Shown piece after piece: positions 1 to 8,585 of a stretch of DNA of 54,712 nucleotides; position 1 is the stretch's first letter, and every line of letters starts with the position of its first letter. The DNA is from Antricoccus suffuscus (GTDB lineage Bacteria; Actinomycetota; Actinomycetes; Mycobacteriales; Antricoccaceae), in assembly GCF_003003235.1 (NCBI RefSeq), contig NZ_PVUE01000024.1, positions 1-54,712 on the forward strand, in the 5' to 3' direction. The notes below the pieces were generated by a model. It was not told where the DNA came from. It saw only the letters and a list, made by a program, of their open reading frames with translations, and did not search any database. The translations under genes and the position numbers were made by a program.

Positions 1-279
1 GACCGGTGGACGTTCACCCGGATCGGTGGACAGCGCATCACCGCCGCACAGACCACCCGCACCATCGCCTATGACGTGGAGAACGAGACCCGGTATGGAG
101 AACGGGCACTGCTAGCTGATCTGATCGCGGATGTCACCGACATGGAACACCCGTACGCCGACGCGATCCGACCGACCTGGGGTGGTGAGGCCGGTGGTGG
201 CCGGACCGCGGCCGATGCTCTCCTGGACAACGCCGAGCACCTCGACCTGCAACAATCCGACGTCGTAGCCGTCGCATAG
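1..279 (+). CDS. 3' end of an unrecognised protein, cut by the left edge
   Basis: The frame is open from base 1 and ends at TAG 277-279, giving the last 92 residues of a protein whose start lies outside the window. A GTG at 76 lies inside this frame, but the coding sense continues upstream without a stop, so I treat it as internal. The visible part is acidic and hydrophilic, with runs such as GERALLADLIADVTDMEHPY and a Gly-rich stretch (GGEAGGG) followed by ALLDNAEHLDL. No signal peptide, membrane segment or catalytic motif is visible. I do not recognise the family. A strong inverted repeat at 316-362 follows and could end its transcript. Confidence 0.5.
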   Translation, partial: DRWTFTRIGGQRITAAQTTRTIAYDVENETRYGERALLADLIADVTDMEHPYADAIRPTWGGEAGGGRTAADALLDNAEHLDLQQSDVVAVA

Positions 280-315
280 AAACGCAGCGCTCCCGCCGGA
301 GCGTGAGCGCGGATC

Positions 316-362
316 TCGTGTGTAGACAACGGGCGTCTATAGCGCCCATCCTCTACACACGA
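316..362. terminator. Interrupted inverted repeat, possible terminator
   Basis: The 11-base arms TCGTGTGTAGA (316-326) and TCTACACACGA (352-362) are perfect reverse complements. Inside them GGGCG (331-335) pairs with CGCCC (343-347). The hairpin begins 36 bases after the stop of the left-edge gene, so it may end that transcript. There is no T-run, which is common for actinobacterial terminators. It could instead be a protein-binding palindrome or the relic of a mobile-element end. Confidence 0.5.
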
Positions 363-443
363 ACCCCGAAACGCGGCTGAGCCTCGTCGACTCGCCGCTC
401 TCCCGCAGGGCAAGGACGTCGCGGCGCTGGGACATTCCCGGCT

Positions 444-503
444 CATGTCGACTGTGCGCGTCTTGCCGGCACCGTTGGGATCGAGTAGCGCGAGAACGCC
501 GCC
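444..503 (-). pseudogene. Fossil of an ABC transporter ATPase (P-loop fragment)
   Basis: Read on the minus strand, this stretch gives GGVLALLDPNGAGKTRTVDM. This is the Walker A region of ABC ATPases of the DrrA/CcmA type, which normally read vLALLGPNGAGKTTTv. The first Gly of the P-loop is Asp here, and the second Thr after the Lys is Arg. Sequence on both sides does not continue as an ABC domain, and no Q-loop, LSGGQ or Walker B is visible nearby. I infer a short remnant of a lost transporter gene. Twenty residues could match by chance, but the match covers the most diagnostic part of the family. Confidence 0.45.
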
Positions 504-588
504 GCATGGGGCTATGAGAGGTCGAACTCGGCCCACGCGGACACCCCAGATCTGTGCCTATGGCGCACTTCAAGAAGGGGTTTGAATA

Positions 589-1062
589 ATGAACCTTCGA
601 CAAGCCCATTACTGTGCGATGGTGGAGTATTCACCAAACAAATCGCGAAACAAGGTTCGACAGTTGCTGTCGTCTGGCGCGGCTGGTCTGCTAATACTGG
701 GTTGTAATGCCGCGTGTACCACCGGAAGCAGCGTCAACGCTGATTCCGCCCGGAAGTCCTCGCCGGCGCCGGCAAGCAGCCCGAATCCCGTCGACGCGAC
801 CGACTCTGTCGCGGATCTCGCCGCAAAGGTCGGATGTGGGGAAGTCATACCCGAGAAGGTCGTGATCTCGATTGACGCCGGTCGCTGCACGATCCCGAGT
901 GGCAACATCGCCTATATTCGTACCTTTTCGGACAACAACTTCCGCGGTCAGTATCTGGATCTAATCACCCAGCCTGGCATGCCGTTGTCGTATGCAATCG
1001 GAGACTCCTGGGTCGTTTTCGGGTACCAACTCGGTGATAACGAACTTGCGGCCCTTGCCTGA
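589..1062 (+). CDS. Small putative lipoprotein, function unknown
   Basis: The protein has 157 residues. A basic N-terminus (K18, R20, K22, R24) is followed by a hydrophobic run and a lipobox LILGC with Cys39, so it is probably exported and lipid-anchored. After the cysteine comes a Ser/Ala/Pro-rich linker typical of actinobacterial lipoproteins, then a domain of about 85 residues that I do not recognise, with two cysteines (VGCGE and AGRCT). The start at 589 is chosen because AGAAGGGG lies about 8 bases upstream. An ATG at 619 would give a more usual 28-residue signal peptide but has no clear ribosome site. The gene stands alone between decayed loci. Confidence 0.6.
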   Translation: MNLRQAHYCAMVEYSPNKSRNKVRQLLSSGAAGLLILGCNAACTTGSSVNADSARKSSPAPASSPNPVDATDSVADLAAKVGCGEVIPEKVVISIDAGRCTIPSGNIAYIRTFSDNNFRGQYLDLITQPGMPLSYAIGDSWVVFGYQLGDNELAALA

Positions 1063-1112
1063 ACGCGCTGGGGAATGGCGCTACATGGCGTTTCTGAAGG
1101 ATTGGTGGGTGT

Positions 1113-1797
1113 ATGGCTAGCGACAACGCCAAACAGTGGCTCGCGTCAACGCGGTTGTGCCATCCGGGTCGGCAACCCAGATCGCCGGTATCGCCGTCCC
1201 ACCCGGGCAGCAAATTTATGACGCCCGCATAGACCAGATTCGGACGACACCCGACCGCTGGCTTGGGTCACGAACGAAGTCGTTGAGCCGGACACGCAGT
1301 CGCGGTTATGGACCACGTTCGCGCAGAACTTCACCGAGACCGGACTGTGGCCGATCCTCGCCGTGTGCGGCGACGATGATCCCGCCGACCCTTTCGACGG
1401 CGAACCCGGTGAACAGACCGTCACCAGTGCCGAGGGCCACTTCACCGGGAAATGCACCCCTACTTCGACCGGTACACCCCCGGCGTACAGGTCCCCGGCC
1501 CGCGGACGTGCCGGCGCGGATCGGGTGGCTCGGCGCACCCAACTGGAGTCTCACCGGTACCGACGTATCGGTCATGCTCCGATCCTGGGAAGACCGGTTC
1601 GGCGCCCTCATCACCTCCGTAGGTCGGGAGGCGCTCGGTGTCGATGTGGGCGGGCCACCGCACACCGAGCAACCGTGCGCGGCCTGCTAGCCGAGTTCGC
1701 AATGCTTTGCGGCGACACCTATAACTTCGACAACCCGATTGAGATGATGATCGACGATCTCATCGACAGCCCGACGTGGTTCTTCTGGTGGGACTAA
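1113..1797 (+). pseudogene. DUF4253 gene broken by several frameshifts
   Basis: The pieces of one DUF4253 protein can be read only by changing frame about five times, always by -1. MASDNAKQWLAST starts at 1113. VPSGSATQIAGIAVPPG follows in the next frame, then AWVTNEVVEPDTQSRLWTTF with ETGLWPILAVCG from about 1261. MHPYFDRYTPGVQV follows from 1452, and IGWLGAPNWSL with VMLRSWEDRFGA comes after about 1525. LLAEFAMLCGDTYNFDN and a final WFFWWD follow from about 1688. LRSWEDRFGA, the FxCxDN-like region and the terminal FWWD are hallmarks of DUF4253, a family of unknown role often seen near toxin and immunity genes. Each break equals loss of one base. This is either a decaying gene or a read-error hotspot. 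Confidence 0.7.
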
Positions 1798-1849
1798 CCA
1801 GTACCAGGCCCACGTCGCCACACAACGTGATCGCGGCGCCGAATCTTCA

Positions 1850-1886
1850 TTGAGGTGTCTCAACGAGACGGGTGTTTTGTGCCCGT
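1850..1886. terminator. Adjacent short hairpins, possible terminator
   Basis: TTGAG (1850-1854) pairs with CTCAA (1859-1863), and ACGGG (1868-1872) pairs with CCCGT (1882-1886). They lie between the end of the broken DUF4253 locus and the end of the minus-strand gene at 1916, where a convergent terminator is expected. The stems are short and no T-run is present. Confidence 0.3.
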
Positions 1887-1915
1887 GTAGGTATTTCCCG
1901 GATCGAGAAAAATGG

Positions 1916-2356
1916 TCAGGGGGCTCCGACCTCTCCGAGGATGGCGGCACGGCGCATGACCATTGCACCGTAGGCGACGTAGCGAAGCGTCCAGAGTTGT
2001 CCGCGGATAACCGCCGTCATCGCTGGGGTTAAGTGCTCCAGTTCGCGCGAGCCGCCGCGATAGAACGACCACGAGGCGTCCCGTTCGCTGCCATGCAGCG
2101 ACTCGCCGAGATACAGGCCGAGATCGACTGCGACGGCCGCCCACGGTGCATTCACATATGCTTCAGGGACCTCCTCGTTCGGGTCGAGGATCTCGTAGTA
2201 TTCGCCGTGTGCTTCGATCTCCAGCCATATCTCGATTTCGGCCGCGGACTGCTTAGTCAGATCTGGGAAGGTGCCCCCGCTGGCGATCAGTTCGCGGAAC
2301 ATTGCCACGCGTTCGGGGATCTTAGGTATCAGTTCTGCGCAGAGTGCTCTACGCAT
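1916..2356 (-). CDS. Orphan hypothetical protein
   Basis: The product has 146 residues, is soluble and acidic, and has no signal or membrane segment. It is rich in aromatic residues: IEIWLEIEAHGEYYEIL near residue 45, APWAAVAVDLGLYLGESL near residue 75 and SWSFYRGG near residue 95. The middle suggests a helical recognition or immunity-type fold, but I cannot name the family. The ATG at 2356 has GAGG about 11 bases upstream, and no other in-frame start lies close. It sits beside the broken DUF4253 gene, a family found in polymorphic toxin immunity clusters, so an immunity-like role is possible but is inference only. Confidence 0.55.
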   Translation of the reverse strand: MRRALCAELIPKIPERVAMFRELIASGGTFPDLTKQSAAEIEIWLEIEAHGEYYEILDPNEEVPEAYVNAPWAAVAVDLGLYLGESLHGSERDASWSFYRGGSRELEHLTPAMTAVIRGQLWTLRYVAYGAMVMRRAAILGEVGAP

Positions 2357-2424
2357 CCGCGCGACACCCTCGCCGGCCGTACGCCGTGATGCTGATCGCC
2401 ATTGGTCGCCCTTTACGGGTCAGA

Positions 2425-4086
2425 TCAGTTGACGAGAGACTCGACTGCGGTCCGTAGCGTTGTCATCTGGTCAGCGGCGGTCGCGGCGTCGGCGGTGGCG
2501 TCACCGGTGGGCGGTACGACGATTTCCAGGTATGCCTTGAGTTTTGGCTCGGTACCACTCGGACGGATCACGACTCGTACGCCGTCCCCGCGCACGATAA
2601 GCGCATCTGTCTGCGGCAGGATGTCTTCGGTCACGACATCCCAGTCGCCGAGCCTCGTCGGCAGGTCGTCGCGCAGCCGCCGCATCGTGTCGCTGATGAT
2701 CGTCAAGTCCTCGACGCGCACCGAGATCTGGTCGGTCTTGTAGTGCCCGAACTCGGTGTAGATCTCGTCCAGCCGATCCTGGACGGACTGACCGGAGGCT
2801 TTGAGTACGCCGATGAGCTCGGCGGCGACAAGTGCCGCGGTGATGCCGTCCTTGTCGTTGACCGACAACGGGTCGACGCAATAGCCGATCGCTTCCTCAT
2901 AACCAAAGCGCAGCGGTACGCCGGTCGAGTCCGGTCCGCGGACGATCCATTTGAAGCCGGTCAGCGTCTCGGCGTACGGTACGCCGCGAGCCTTGCAAAG
3001 CACCCCGAGCAGCGACGAGGACACGATTGTCGTTGCGTAGGTGCCTTTTTCGCCGCGCCGGATCAGGTGGTCGGCGAGGAGTACGCCGAGCTCGTCACCG
3101 CGTAGGGCACGCCAGCCGTCCCGCATCGGTACGGCGATGGCGCACCGATCGGCGTCCGGGTCGTTAGCGATGGCGATATCCGCATTGTCGCGCTGTGCTA
3201 ACGCGACGACCTCGTCCATGACGTTCTTTTCCTCCGGGTTGGGGAAAGCGAGCCCCGGGAAGTCTGGATTGGGTGTCTGCTGGGCGGCGACCGGGGTTGG
3301 GGCGGCGAAGCCGGCGGCCTCGAATGCAGCGCCGAGCAGGGGGCCGCCGACACCGTGTAGCGCCGTAGATACGGCGGTGACGTCGCGCGAGGTAGCGGGG
3401 TCGAGTACGCCGGCGGCCCGTGAGAGGTACGCCGTCACGATAGCGTCGTCGACCACCTCGAAGCCACCGCCGCGGGGAATATCCGCGACCTTGCCGACGG
3501 ATGCAATCGCGTCCGATATCCCAACGTCGGCCGGCGGCACGATCTGCGCGTTGCGCCCCTCGTCACCGCCGAGGTAGACCTTGTAGCCGTTATCTTGCGG
3601 GGGATTGTGGCTCGCGGTGACCATGACGCCCGCTGCCGCGTTGAAGTGGCCGACCGCGAACGCCAGCAGCGGTGTCGGCAGCTCGCGCGGCATCACCTTT
3701 GCCTCGCGGCCGGACCCGACGACGATTTGCGCTGTGTCGTAGGCGAACTGCTTGCTGCCATAGCGCGCGTCGTACCCGATGACGACCGGCCCGGTCGCAT
3801 CAATCGCGTTGAGATACGCCGCCAAGCCGGCAGCGGCGCGGCAGACGACCGCTCGGTTCATCCCGTTCGGCCCGGCGCGCAGGGGTCCGCGAAGCCCGGC
3901 GGTGCCGAAGGTAAGCGGCCCGGAGAACCGGTCGGCGAGGTCGGCTGCGACGGCGTCGTCGGGCAGCTTGTCTAGCAGCGTGGTCATTTCATCGCGACTT
4001 TCCGAGTCCGGGTCGTCAGCGATCCAGGCTTTCGCGGCGGTCACGACCGCTTCGAGGTCCCGATGACCAATGCCGCTGCTATTCAT
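2425..4086 (-). CDS. pmmB: Phosphomannomutase/phosphoglucomutase
   Basis: This 553-residue cytosolic enzyme belongs to the alpha-D-phosphohexomutase family, which interconverts hexose 1- and 6-phosphates, here most likely mannose or glucose for glycan synthesis. TASHNPP at 157-163 carries the phosphoserine (Ser159). DPDADR at 309-314 binds the metal ion, GFKWI follows in the sugar-binding loop, and RPSGTEPKLK near residue 520 binds the substrate phosphate. The length fits the long PgcA/PmmB branch of about 530-560 residues. GGGAG precedes the ATG. Its position near accA, lpdA and birA matches mycobacterial pmmB (Rv3308). Substrate preference cannot be read from sequence alone. Confidence 0.92.
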   Translation of the reverse strand: MNSSGIGHRDLEAVVTAAKAWIADDPDSESRDEMTTLLDKLPDDAVAADLADRFSGPLTFGTAGLRGPLRAGPNGMNRAVVCRAAAGLAAYLNAIDATGPVVIGYDARYGSKQFAYDTAQIVVGSGREAKVMPRELPTPLLAFAVGHFNAAAGVMVTASHNPPQDNGYKVYLGGDEGRNAQIVPPADVGISDAIASVGKVADIPRGGGFEVVDDAIVTAYLSRAAGVLDPATSRDVTAVSTALHGVGGPLLGAAFEAAGFAAPTPVAAQQTPNPDFPGLAFPNPEEKNVMDEVVALAQRDNADIAIANDPDADRCAIAVPMRDGWRALRGDELGVLLADHLIRRGEKGTYATTIVSSSLLGVLCKARGVPYAETLTGFKWIVRGPDSTGVPLRFGYEEAIGYCVDPLSVNDKDGITAALVAAELIGVLKASGQSVQDRLDEIYTEFGHYKTDQISVRVEDLTIISDTMRRLRDDLPTRLGDWDVVTEDILPQTDALIVRGDGVRVVIRPSGTEPKLKAYLEIVVPPTGDATADAATAADQMTTLRTAVESLVN

Positions 4087-4156
4087 AAGATCTCCCTTGG
4101 CGTTCGGCTTCGGTGTGCGACGAAATCGTACCGAGACTCGGCGATCTGCCCTCGTG

Positions 4157-6139
4157 CTACTTCGGCTGGAAGCTGTCCTTCACGCTATTTGCCAGGTCCG
4201 CGAGCTTTGCGCCGTTGTTCGACGGGCCGGAGAGGATCACCTGCCATACGACCTCGCCGTCACCGACCGCGTAGAGATATCCGTGACGCGGCTTGCCGTC
4301 GAGCGTGTTTTCGTACTCCCAGAGCACCCGGTCGTCTGTGGTGGTTTGAAACTTGAGCTTCTGGTAATCGGGCAATTGAGCCGGCGAACCGGTTTGCGAC
4401 ATCTTGTCCTGGACGGTCGTAACGACGGATCCGCCCTTGGCGAGCGGGTCGGCGATGATAGTGATCTTGGTCTGCTTGTTCGCCTTGTCGGGGCCTTTGC
4501 TGTCGACATAGTCGGCGCGGCTCGAGTCGGTGGACTCGACGACCCACTTATCGGGTATGTCGAAGCTGAAGCTGTGCGCCTGGCCATCGACGACGACCGA
4601 CCCGGTGGCGACACCGTTGCTGATCTGCGCGGGTGAGGCGGAAGGCGTGGACATCGACGCGCTCTGGCTCGACGAGCCAGCGGAACCACCGGGACCGGTG
4701 GAACCAGTGGATTTGCCGGAATCTCGGTTCATCACAAACACGGTGACTGCGGCCGCGATCGCGACGATCAGTATCGCAGCAATCGCGGCTCCGATGACCT
4801 TTCGCCGGTTGGTCGAGCGTGGCGGTTGCGGGAGTGGCGCAGCTGAGGGATGGATGCCGGTGCCGCCGGGATGTGGATGGGACGGGGGACCTGATCGTAG
4901 AGGCTGCTGGTACGGCGCGCCCGATCGCGGCGCCGGCCGGCTCATCGCCGGCCGTACGGACGTGCCGCCGGCTCCCACGGCCCCCATCGTTCGGGTGCCG
5001 CCCTGGGCTCGTGGATTCGGTGCGGATTCAGGACCGGGCGTCGGGCGCGGCGGCACTGGCTGTGCCGGTCGCCCGCTGGAAGGTCCCCCGCGCGGTGCGC
5101 CGGGCGGCAGGATGGGCGCCGCGGTGCGTGTCTGCTGCGACGGACGCGACCGCCGACTAGCCACCGCGGCGAGTGCCTCGCGAAGGTCGTCTGTTTTGAT
5201 CCGCTCACGCGGGTCCTTGATGAGGGTGCTCGCCAGGATCGGACCCAAGGGTCCTGCATGCGGCGCGGGCCGAGGCGGGTCGCCGACGACGGCGGTCAAG
5301 GTCGCGACCGGGTCGCCAAGATCGAACGGCGGCGTACCTTCCACGGCGCAGTGCATCGTCGCGCCGAGTCCCCAGATATCGGCCGGCCGGCCCGCCTCCT
5401 TGCCCCGGGCCACCTCGGGCGCGATGTACGACGGGGAGCCGACCATCAAGCCGGTCCGCGTCAGCTGTGACTCATCGACCTTGCGCGAAATGCCGAAGTC
5501 CGCGAGCTTGATGCGACCGTCGTCGGACACCAGGATGTTTCCGGGCTTGACGTCCCGGTGCGTAATCCCGACCTGGTGTGCCGCGTCTAGCGCACCCAGC
5601 ACTGCCAACCCGATCCGGGCCGTCTCGGCCGGCTCCAGAGGCCCCTTGTCGTGAATGATCTGCGCGAGGCTCAGCGCCGGCACGAGCTCCATGACGACCC
5701 ATGGCCTGCCGTCTTCCTCGACTACGTCAAACAACGTGACCACGTTGGGATGCGAAAGCGCGGCGATCGCGCGCGCTTCGCGCAGCGCCCGTTCCCGGGC
5801 GACGTCGTTTTCCTCTTTCGTCTGTGTCGGCGGAAGGATGACCTCCTTGACCGCGACCGACCGGCGCAGGATGACATCGTGGGCCCGCCAGACTGCACCC
5901 ATGGAGCCACGGCCCAGGAGGCTTTCTAGGCGGTAGCGCCCGGCTAGTAGCTTCTGCCCATCGCCGGTGGAGGTCGCGGTAGGGAGCGGCGCAGGTACGG
6001 CGTGGGTGCCGGTCGCCTGAGACTCGTGCAGGTGCCCGGGCGGAGTCTGTTGTAGGTGCGGCGTACCGGCCGGATCGACCGACGAAGCCGCGCCGCCAGT
6101 GGGCGGCACGGTTGGGCGGTTTTCCCGGTCGTCGGACAT
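4157..6139 (-). CDS. Membrane-anchored Ser/Thr protein kinase (PknB/PknD type)
   Basis: This is a 660-residue Hanks-type kinase. After about 65 variable residues the kinase domain begins with the glycine loop GRGSMG and the ATP-binding lysine in VAVKEV. HRDVKPGNILV is the catalytic loop, followed by LADFGISR and the SPSYIAPEV activation segment. A Pro/Arg/Gly-rich linker leads to a single membrane helix at about 448-470. About 190 residues lie outside the cell, with no PASTA repeats. That outer domain (FSFDIPDKWVV, WEYENTLDG, YLYAVGDGEVVWQVIL) resembles PsbP/Mog1-fold sensor or LpqN-like domains, which is inference. It likely phosphorylates itself and cytosolic targets in response to an envelope signal. 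A -10-like TAGATA on the minus strand lies at 6159-6164. Confidence 0.9.
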   Translation of the reverse strand: MSDDRENRPTVPPTGGAASSVDPAGTPHLQQTPPGHLHESQATGTHAVPAPLPTATSTGDGQKLLAGRYRLESLLGRGSMGAVWRAHDVILRRSVAVKEVILPPTQTKEENDVARERALREARAIAALSHPNVVTLFDVVEEDGRPWVVMELVPALSLAQIIHDKGPLEPAETARIGLAVLGALDAAHQVGITHRDVKPGNILVSDDGRIKLADFGISRKVDESQLTRTGLMVGSPSYIAPEVARGKEAGRPADIWGLGATMHCAVEGTPPFDLGDPVATLTAVVGDPPRPAPHAGPLGPILASTLIKDPRERIKTDDLREALAAVASRRSRPSQQTRTAAPILPPGAPRGGPSSGRPAQPVPPRPTPGPESAPNPRAQGGTRTMGAVGAGGTSVRPAMSRPAPRSGAPYQQPLRSGPPSHPHPGGTGIHPSAAPLPQPPRSTNRRKVIGAAIAAILIVAIAAAVTVFVMNRDSGKSTGSTGPGGSAGSSSQSASMSTPSASPAQISNGVATGSVVVDGQAHSFSFDIPDKWVVESTDSSRADYVDSKGPDKANKQTKITIIADPLAKGGSVVTTVQDKMSQTGSPAQLPDYQKLKFQTTTDDRVLWEYENTLDGKPRHGYLYAVGDGEVVWQVILSGPSNNGAKLADLANSVKDSFQPK

Positions 6140-6252
6140 CTACAACTTTCTCAAGGGTTATCTAAGGGTTCGCCTAGTTCGACGATGGGCATCTGGGTCC
6201 CGGTGCCACCTCGGCGGCATTTTGATGTCCATCCTAAACGTGCGAAACTTCC

Positions 6253-7395
6253 GTGGTGCAGATCCCATTTAACCCTTCCGAACGCTCAAGTCTGGGCATT
6301 GAGTGGGAGTTACAGCTCGTCGATGTCAAGACGCGCGAACTCACCTCAGGCGCCGTCGACATCCTCGATGAGATCTCGCCGGCGGGGGACGACGAACTTC
6401 CCAAAGCGAAGCTTGAGCTCATGCAGTCCACCGTTGAGGTCATCACTGGAATCTGCCAGACGGTCTCTGAGGCGCAGCAGGACTTGGCGCAGACCGTGCG
6501 GGTGGTTGCTGCGGCGGCCGAAAAGCGCGGGCTCGCGTTGATGTGTGCCGGCACGCATCCCTTTACGGACTGGAATTCGCAGTTGATCAGTCCGAAGGAG
6601 CGCTACTCGCAACTAGTCGAGGACATGCAGTGGCTCGCGCGCCGGTTGCAGATCTTTGGGGTGCACGTCCACGTCGGCGTACGGTCCAGTGACAAGGTCA
6701 TGCCGATCGTCAACGCTCTGCAGCAGTACATCCCGCATTTTCTCGCACTGTCCGCGTCATCGCCGTACTGGACGGGCGACGATACCGGCCTTGCATCGGC
6801 GCGTTCCAAGGTCTTCGAGTCGCTACCTACCGCAGGCTTGCCCTACCAACTGGCGGACTGGGACGAGTTCGAGGTCTATATGGAGACGCTCATCTCGGCG
6901 GGCGCCATCGACACGATCAGTGAGGTCTGGTGGGATATCCGGCCGCATCCGGACTTCGGGACGGTCGAGCTTCGAATCTGCGACGGCATCCCGACGCTTG
7001 ACGAGATCGGCGCGGTGGCGGCGATCGCGCAGTGCCTGGTCGAGCAGTTCGACCGCGAGCTGGACCGGGGCTACACGCTTCCGGCGCCCAAAACATGGAT
7101 CGTGCGGGAGAACAAGTGGCGCGCGGCTCGGTTCGGCCTGGACGCGGACATCGTCGTCGACGACAAGGGCACGGTTCGTCCGGTGCGCGAGGCGATCTCA
7201 GACTTGGTCGAGGAGCTCATGCCGACCGCTAAACGGCTTGACTGTGTCGAGCAGCTCGAGTTCGTGCTGCAGATCCTTGAGGTCGGCGCAAGCTACCAGC
7301 GCCAGCGCGACGTCGCGAAAGAGAACGACGGCGACCTGACCGCGGTCGTGGACAGCCTGGTCGGCGAGATGCGCAACGGCCTGAAGCCGGCATGA
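6253..7395 (+). CDS. Carboxylate-amine ligase, YbdK/GCS2 family
   Basis: The 380-residue protein is of the glutamate-cysteine ligase type 2 family. LGIEWELQLVD near residue 14 matches the family glutamate-binding start, followed by HPFTDW, VHVHVGV near 140, YWTGDDTGLASAR near 175 and RPHPDFGTVELRICDG near 240. Members ligate an amino acid carboxylate to an amine using ATP; E. coli YbdK has weak glutamate-cysteine ligase activity. The true substrate here is unknown, and since actinobacteria use mycothiol, glutathione synthesis is not a safe guess. The start is GTG at 6253, with a second GTG next to it and no strong ribosome site. The stop overlaps the next gene by 4 bases, so the two are probably translated together. 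Confidence 0.85.
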   Translation: MVQIPFNPSERSSLGIEWELQLVDVKTRELTSGAVDILDEISPAGDDELPKAKLELMQSTVEVITGICQTVSEAQQDLAQTVRVVAAAAEKRGLALMCAGTHPFTDWNSQLISPKERYSQLVEDMQWLARRLQIFGVHVHVGVRSSDKVMPIVNALQQYIPHFLALSASSPYWTGDDTGLASARSKVFESLPTAGLPYQLADWDEFEVYMETLISAGAIDTISEVWWDIRPHPDFGTVELRICDGIPTLDEIGAVAAIAQCLVEQFDRELDRGYTLPAPKTWIVRENKWRAARFGLDADIVVDDKGTVRPVREAISDLVEELMPTAKRLDCVEQLEFVLQILEVGASYQRQRDVAKENDGDLTAVVDSLVGEMRNGLKPA

Positions 7396-8582
7396 GCGGG
7401 TGGCTCGCCTCGATTGACGGTTGGCTGCGCACGCACGAGCGTCAGCTCATCGAATTACGTCGCCAGATCCATGCTCATCCCGAGCTTGGCATCGACGTAC
7501 CGCACACCACGGACCTGATCGAACGCCGGCTGCTGGAGGCCGGGCTGTCGCCACAACGGTTCCGCGGCGGCAACGGCCTGGCCGTCGACATCGGGCAAGG
7601 GCCGCGGATCGTCGGACTGCGGGCCGATATAGACGCGCTCCCTCTGCAAGAGCTGACGAATCTGCCGTTCGCGTCGCGGATCGACGGGCGCTCACACGCG
7701 TGCGGGCACGATATGCACGCCGCGTTCGCGATGGGTGCGGCGCTCGCGCTGGCACAGGCTCCTGAGCTACCGGGACGGGTCCGGGTTATCTTCCAGCCGG
7801 CGGAGGAAACCCTCGGCGGCGCGCACATGGTCATTGCGAACGGGATCCTCGACGGTCTCGAGCGAGTATTCGCGCTGCACTGTGAGCCGCAGGTCAAGGT
7901 CGGTCAGGCCGGCACCCGGCTCGGCGCCATCACCGCGGCCTGCGACCTGGTCGAGATACACCTGAGCGGGCCGGGCGGGCACACCGCGCGCCCGCACCTG
8001 TCGGTGGACCTCGTCGACGCGCTCGCCCGGATCGTGACGACGGTTCCGGGCTTGACCTCCCGGTCCGTGGATCCTCGTGATGGGCTCAGCGTCGTCTTCG
8101 GTGCGATCGAGGCCGGCAGCGCGCCCAACGCGATCCCGTCCGAAGGTGTCCTGCGAGGCACCGTACGCACGCTCACTCGCGCTGGATGGACGGCCGCCGA
8201 AGACGCCGTACGCCGGCTCGTGGACGAGGTCGCGGCGCTGACGCGGGCATCGGTGAAGATCGACTACCGCCGCGGCGTACCACCGGTCGACAACGACGTA
8301 ACGTCGTTTTCCCTGCTACGTACGGCGATGGCCGGGGTCGTCGGTGACGACAGCGTGTACATGCCGGAGCAGAGCATGGGAGGCGAGGACTTCGGCTGGT
8401 ACGCCGACTACGCGCCGGTCGGGATGGGCCGGATCGGGGTGTATCCCGGCTCCGGGCCGATGTCAGACCTGCACCAGGGCACATTCGTCGCTGACGAACG
8501 CGCGATCCTGATCGGCGCCCGCGTGCTCGCGCACACCGCGATCGGCTCCCTCACCTCACCGACATCTTTGCCAACTGGCTAG
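7392..8582 (+). CDS. M20 family metal-dependent amidohydrolase
   Basis: This 396-residue protein is of the M20D peptidase family (IAA-amino acid hydrolase, hippurate hydrolase, AmiA/AmiB1). HAHPELG near residue 24, GLRADIDALPL near 78, ACGHDMHAAF near 102 and FQPAEE near 135 provide the two-metal centre; MGGEDFGWYA near 335 closes the active site. It likely cleaves N-acyl or amide-linked amino acids in the cytosol. The ATG overlaps the stop of the YbdK-like gene (ATGA), so a ligase and an amide hydrolase are co-expressed. In M. tuberculosis amiA1/amiB1 lie in the same general neighbourhood. Confidence 0.88.
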   Translation: MSGWLASIDGWLRTHERQLIELRRQIHAHPELGIDVPHTTDLIERRLLEAGLSPQRFRGGNGLAVDIGQGPRIVGLRADIDALPLQELTNLPFASRIDGRSHACGHDMHAAFAMGAALALAQAPELPGRVRVIFQPAEETLGGAHMVIANGILDGLERVFALHCEPQVKVGQAGTRLGAITAACDLVEIHLSGPGGHTARPHLSVDLVDALARIVTTVPGLTSRSVDPRDGLSVVFGAIEAGSAPNAIPSEGVLRGTVRTLTRAGWTAAEDAVRRLVDEVAALTRASVKIDYRRGVPPVDNDVTSFSLLRTAMAGVVGDDSVYMPEQSMGGEDFGWYADYAPVGMGRIGVYPGSGPMSDLHQGTFVADERAILIGARVLAHTAIGSLTSPTSLPTG

Positions 8583-8585
8583 TCT

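Larger units (their letters stand above)
280..588. other. 309-bp gap with a hairpin and a gene fossil, no intact gene
   Basis: This stretch has no intact gene I can support. It holds an interrupted hairpin (316-362) and, on the minus strand, a fragment coding for an ABC-type P-loop (444-503). The rest shows no motif I recognise. Confidence 0.6.

Noticed and set aside
4530-5654. 374-codon plus-strand open frame
   Set aside because: It lies entirely opposite the clear kinase gene and is Gly/Pro/Arg-rich as expected for an antisense frame in GC-rich DNA.
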